From the NCBI GenBank assembly GCA_963575745.1, contig CAUYUJ010000725.1, forward strand, positions 48,501-112,500: a stretch of 64,000 bases of DNA, in the 5' to 3' direction. Numbering within the stretch: position 1 is the stretch's first letter; every line of letters starts with the position of its first letter. Source of the stretch: Prorocentrum cordatum. Taxonomy: Eukaryota > Sar > Dinophyceae > Prorocentrales > Prorocentraceae. The notes under the pieces are model-generated. The model was not told where the DNA came from. It worked only from the letters and a program-made list of their open reading frames with translations, and searched no databases. Below are positions 63,933 through 64,000 of this stretch, in pieces. Position numbers and translations under genes: made by a program.

Positions 63933-64000
63933 AGATGACGCTGACCCACGTGGACGGTGAAGTGCTTTCAGAGCAAGACCCAAGGGAGGACAAACCCGCC

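Overview
This window looks like nuclear DNA of a dinoflagellate. Two spliced-leader relics support this: near-complete copies of the 22-nt dinoflagellate spliced leader lie at 55,525-55,546 (+, 21/22) and 63,911-63,932 (-, 20/22), each just upstream of a gene read in the same direction. Such relics are left when a trans-spliced mRNA is copied back into the genome. GC-rich low-complexity DNA and large, unusual retrotransposons fit as well. All domain calls were made by eye without database searches.

Layout. (1) 1-15.4 kb, minus strand: a very large non-LTR (LINE-like) element, cut by the window edge, with a coiled-coil ORF1, a membrane segment, an ADP-ribosyltransferase-like segment, an AP endonuclease, a reverse transcriptase, a zinc motif and RNase H, interrupted by many frame changes. 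(2) 15.4-27.5 kb: microsatellites and C/G-rich tracts around a few small genes (a GT34-like glycosyltransferase on minus, a WWE-like protein on plus). (3) 27.5-31.0 kb: a frame-broken minus-strand gene of unknown function. (4) 31.3-37.5 kb: a 7-bp-unit minisatellite, telomere-like patches and an array of long palindromes. (5) 37.5-53.5 kb: an LTR-complete Ty1/copia-type element with a CTCGA target duplication and an initiator-Met tRNA primer site, inserted into the palindrome array. (6) 53.5-64 kb: more of that array, degenerate telomere-like DNA, a retroposed CUB-domain gene (+), and a second spliced-leader-tagged, frame-broken gene (-).

Most interesting is an RNA-level pattern. The copia element carries about 37 copies of a tiny hairpin, GCNNG-GNRA-CNNGC, with covarying stems, all on the sense strand, in more than one reading frame and also in the 3' noncoding region. 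The LINE carries 12 copies of a different hairpin (stem, bulged C, GGC-UUCA-GCC), again sense-strand only, with stems of unrelated sequence that still pair, and in all three frames. A third short motif (GGSGCTAA) between 17.4 and 25.7 kb follows gene orientation, and a fourth hairpin (GTTCA-AGGT-TGAAC) occurs twice at 62.5 kb. Each transcription unit therefore seems to have its own dispersed sense-strand RNA motif. In addition, the copia ORF2 contains a clear Tpt1/KptA-type RNA 2'-phosphotransferase domain, and the LINE contains a possible relative of the same ADP-ribosyltransferase fold. Whether these enzymes act on the hairpins is speculation, but it can be tested.
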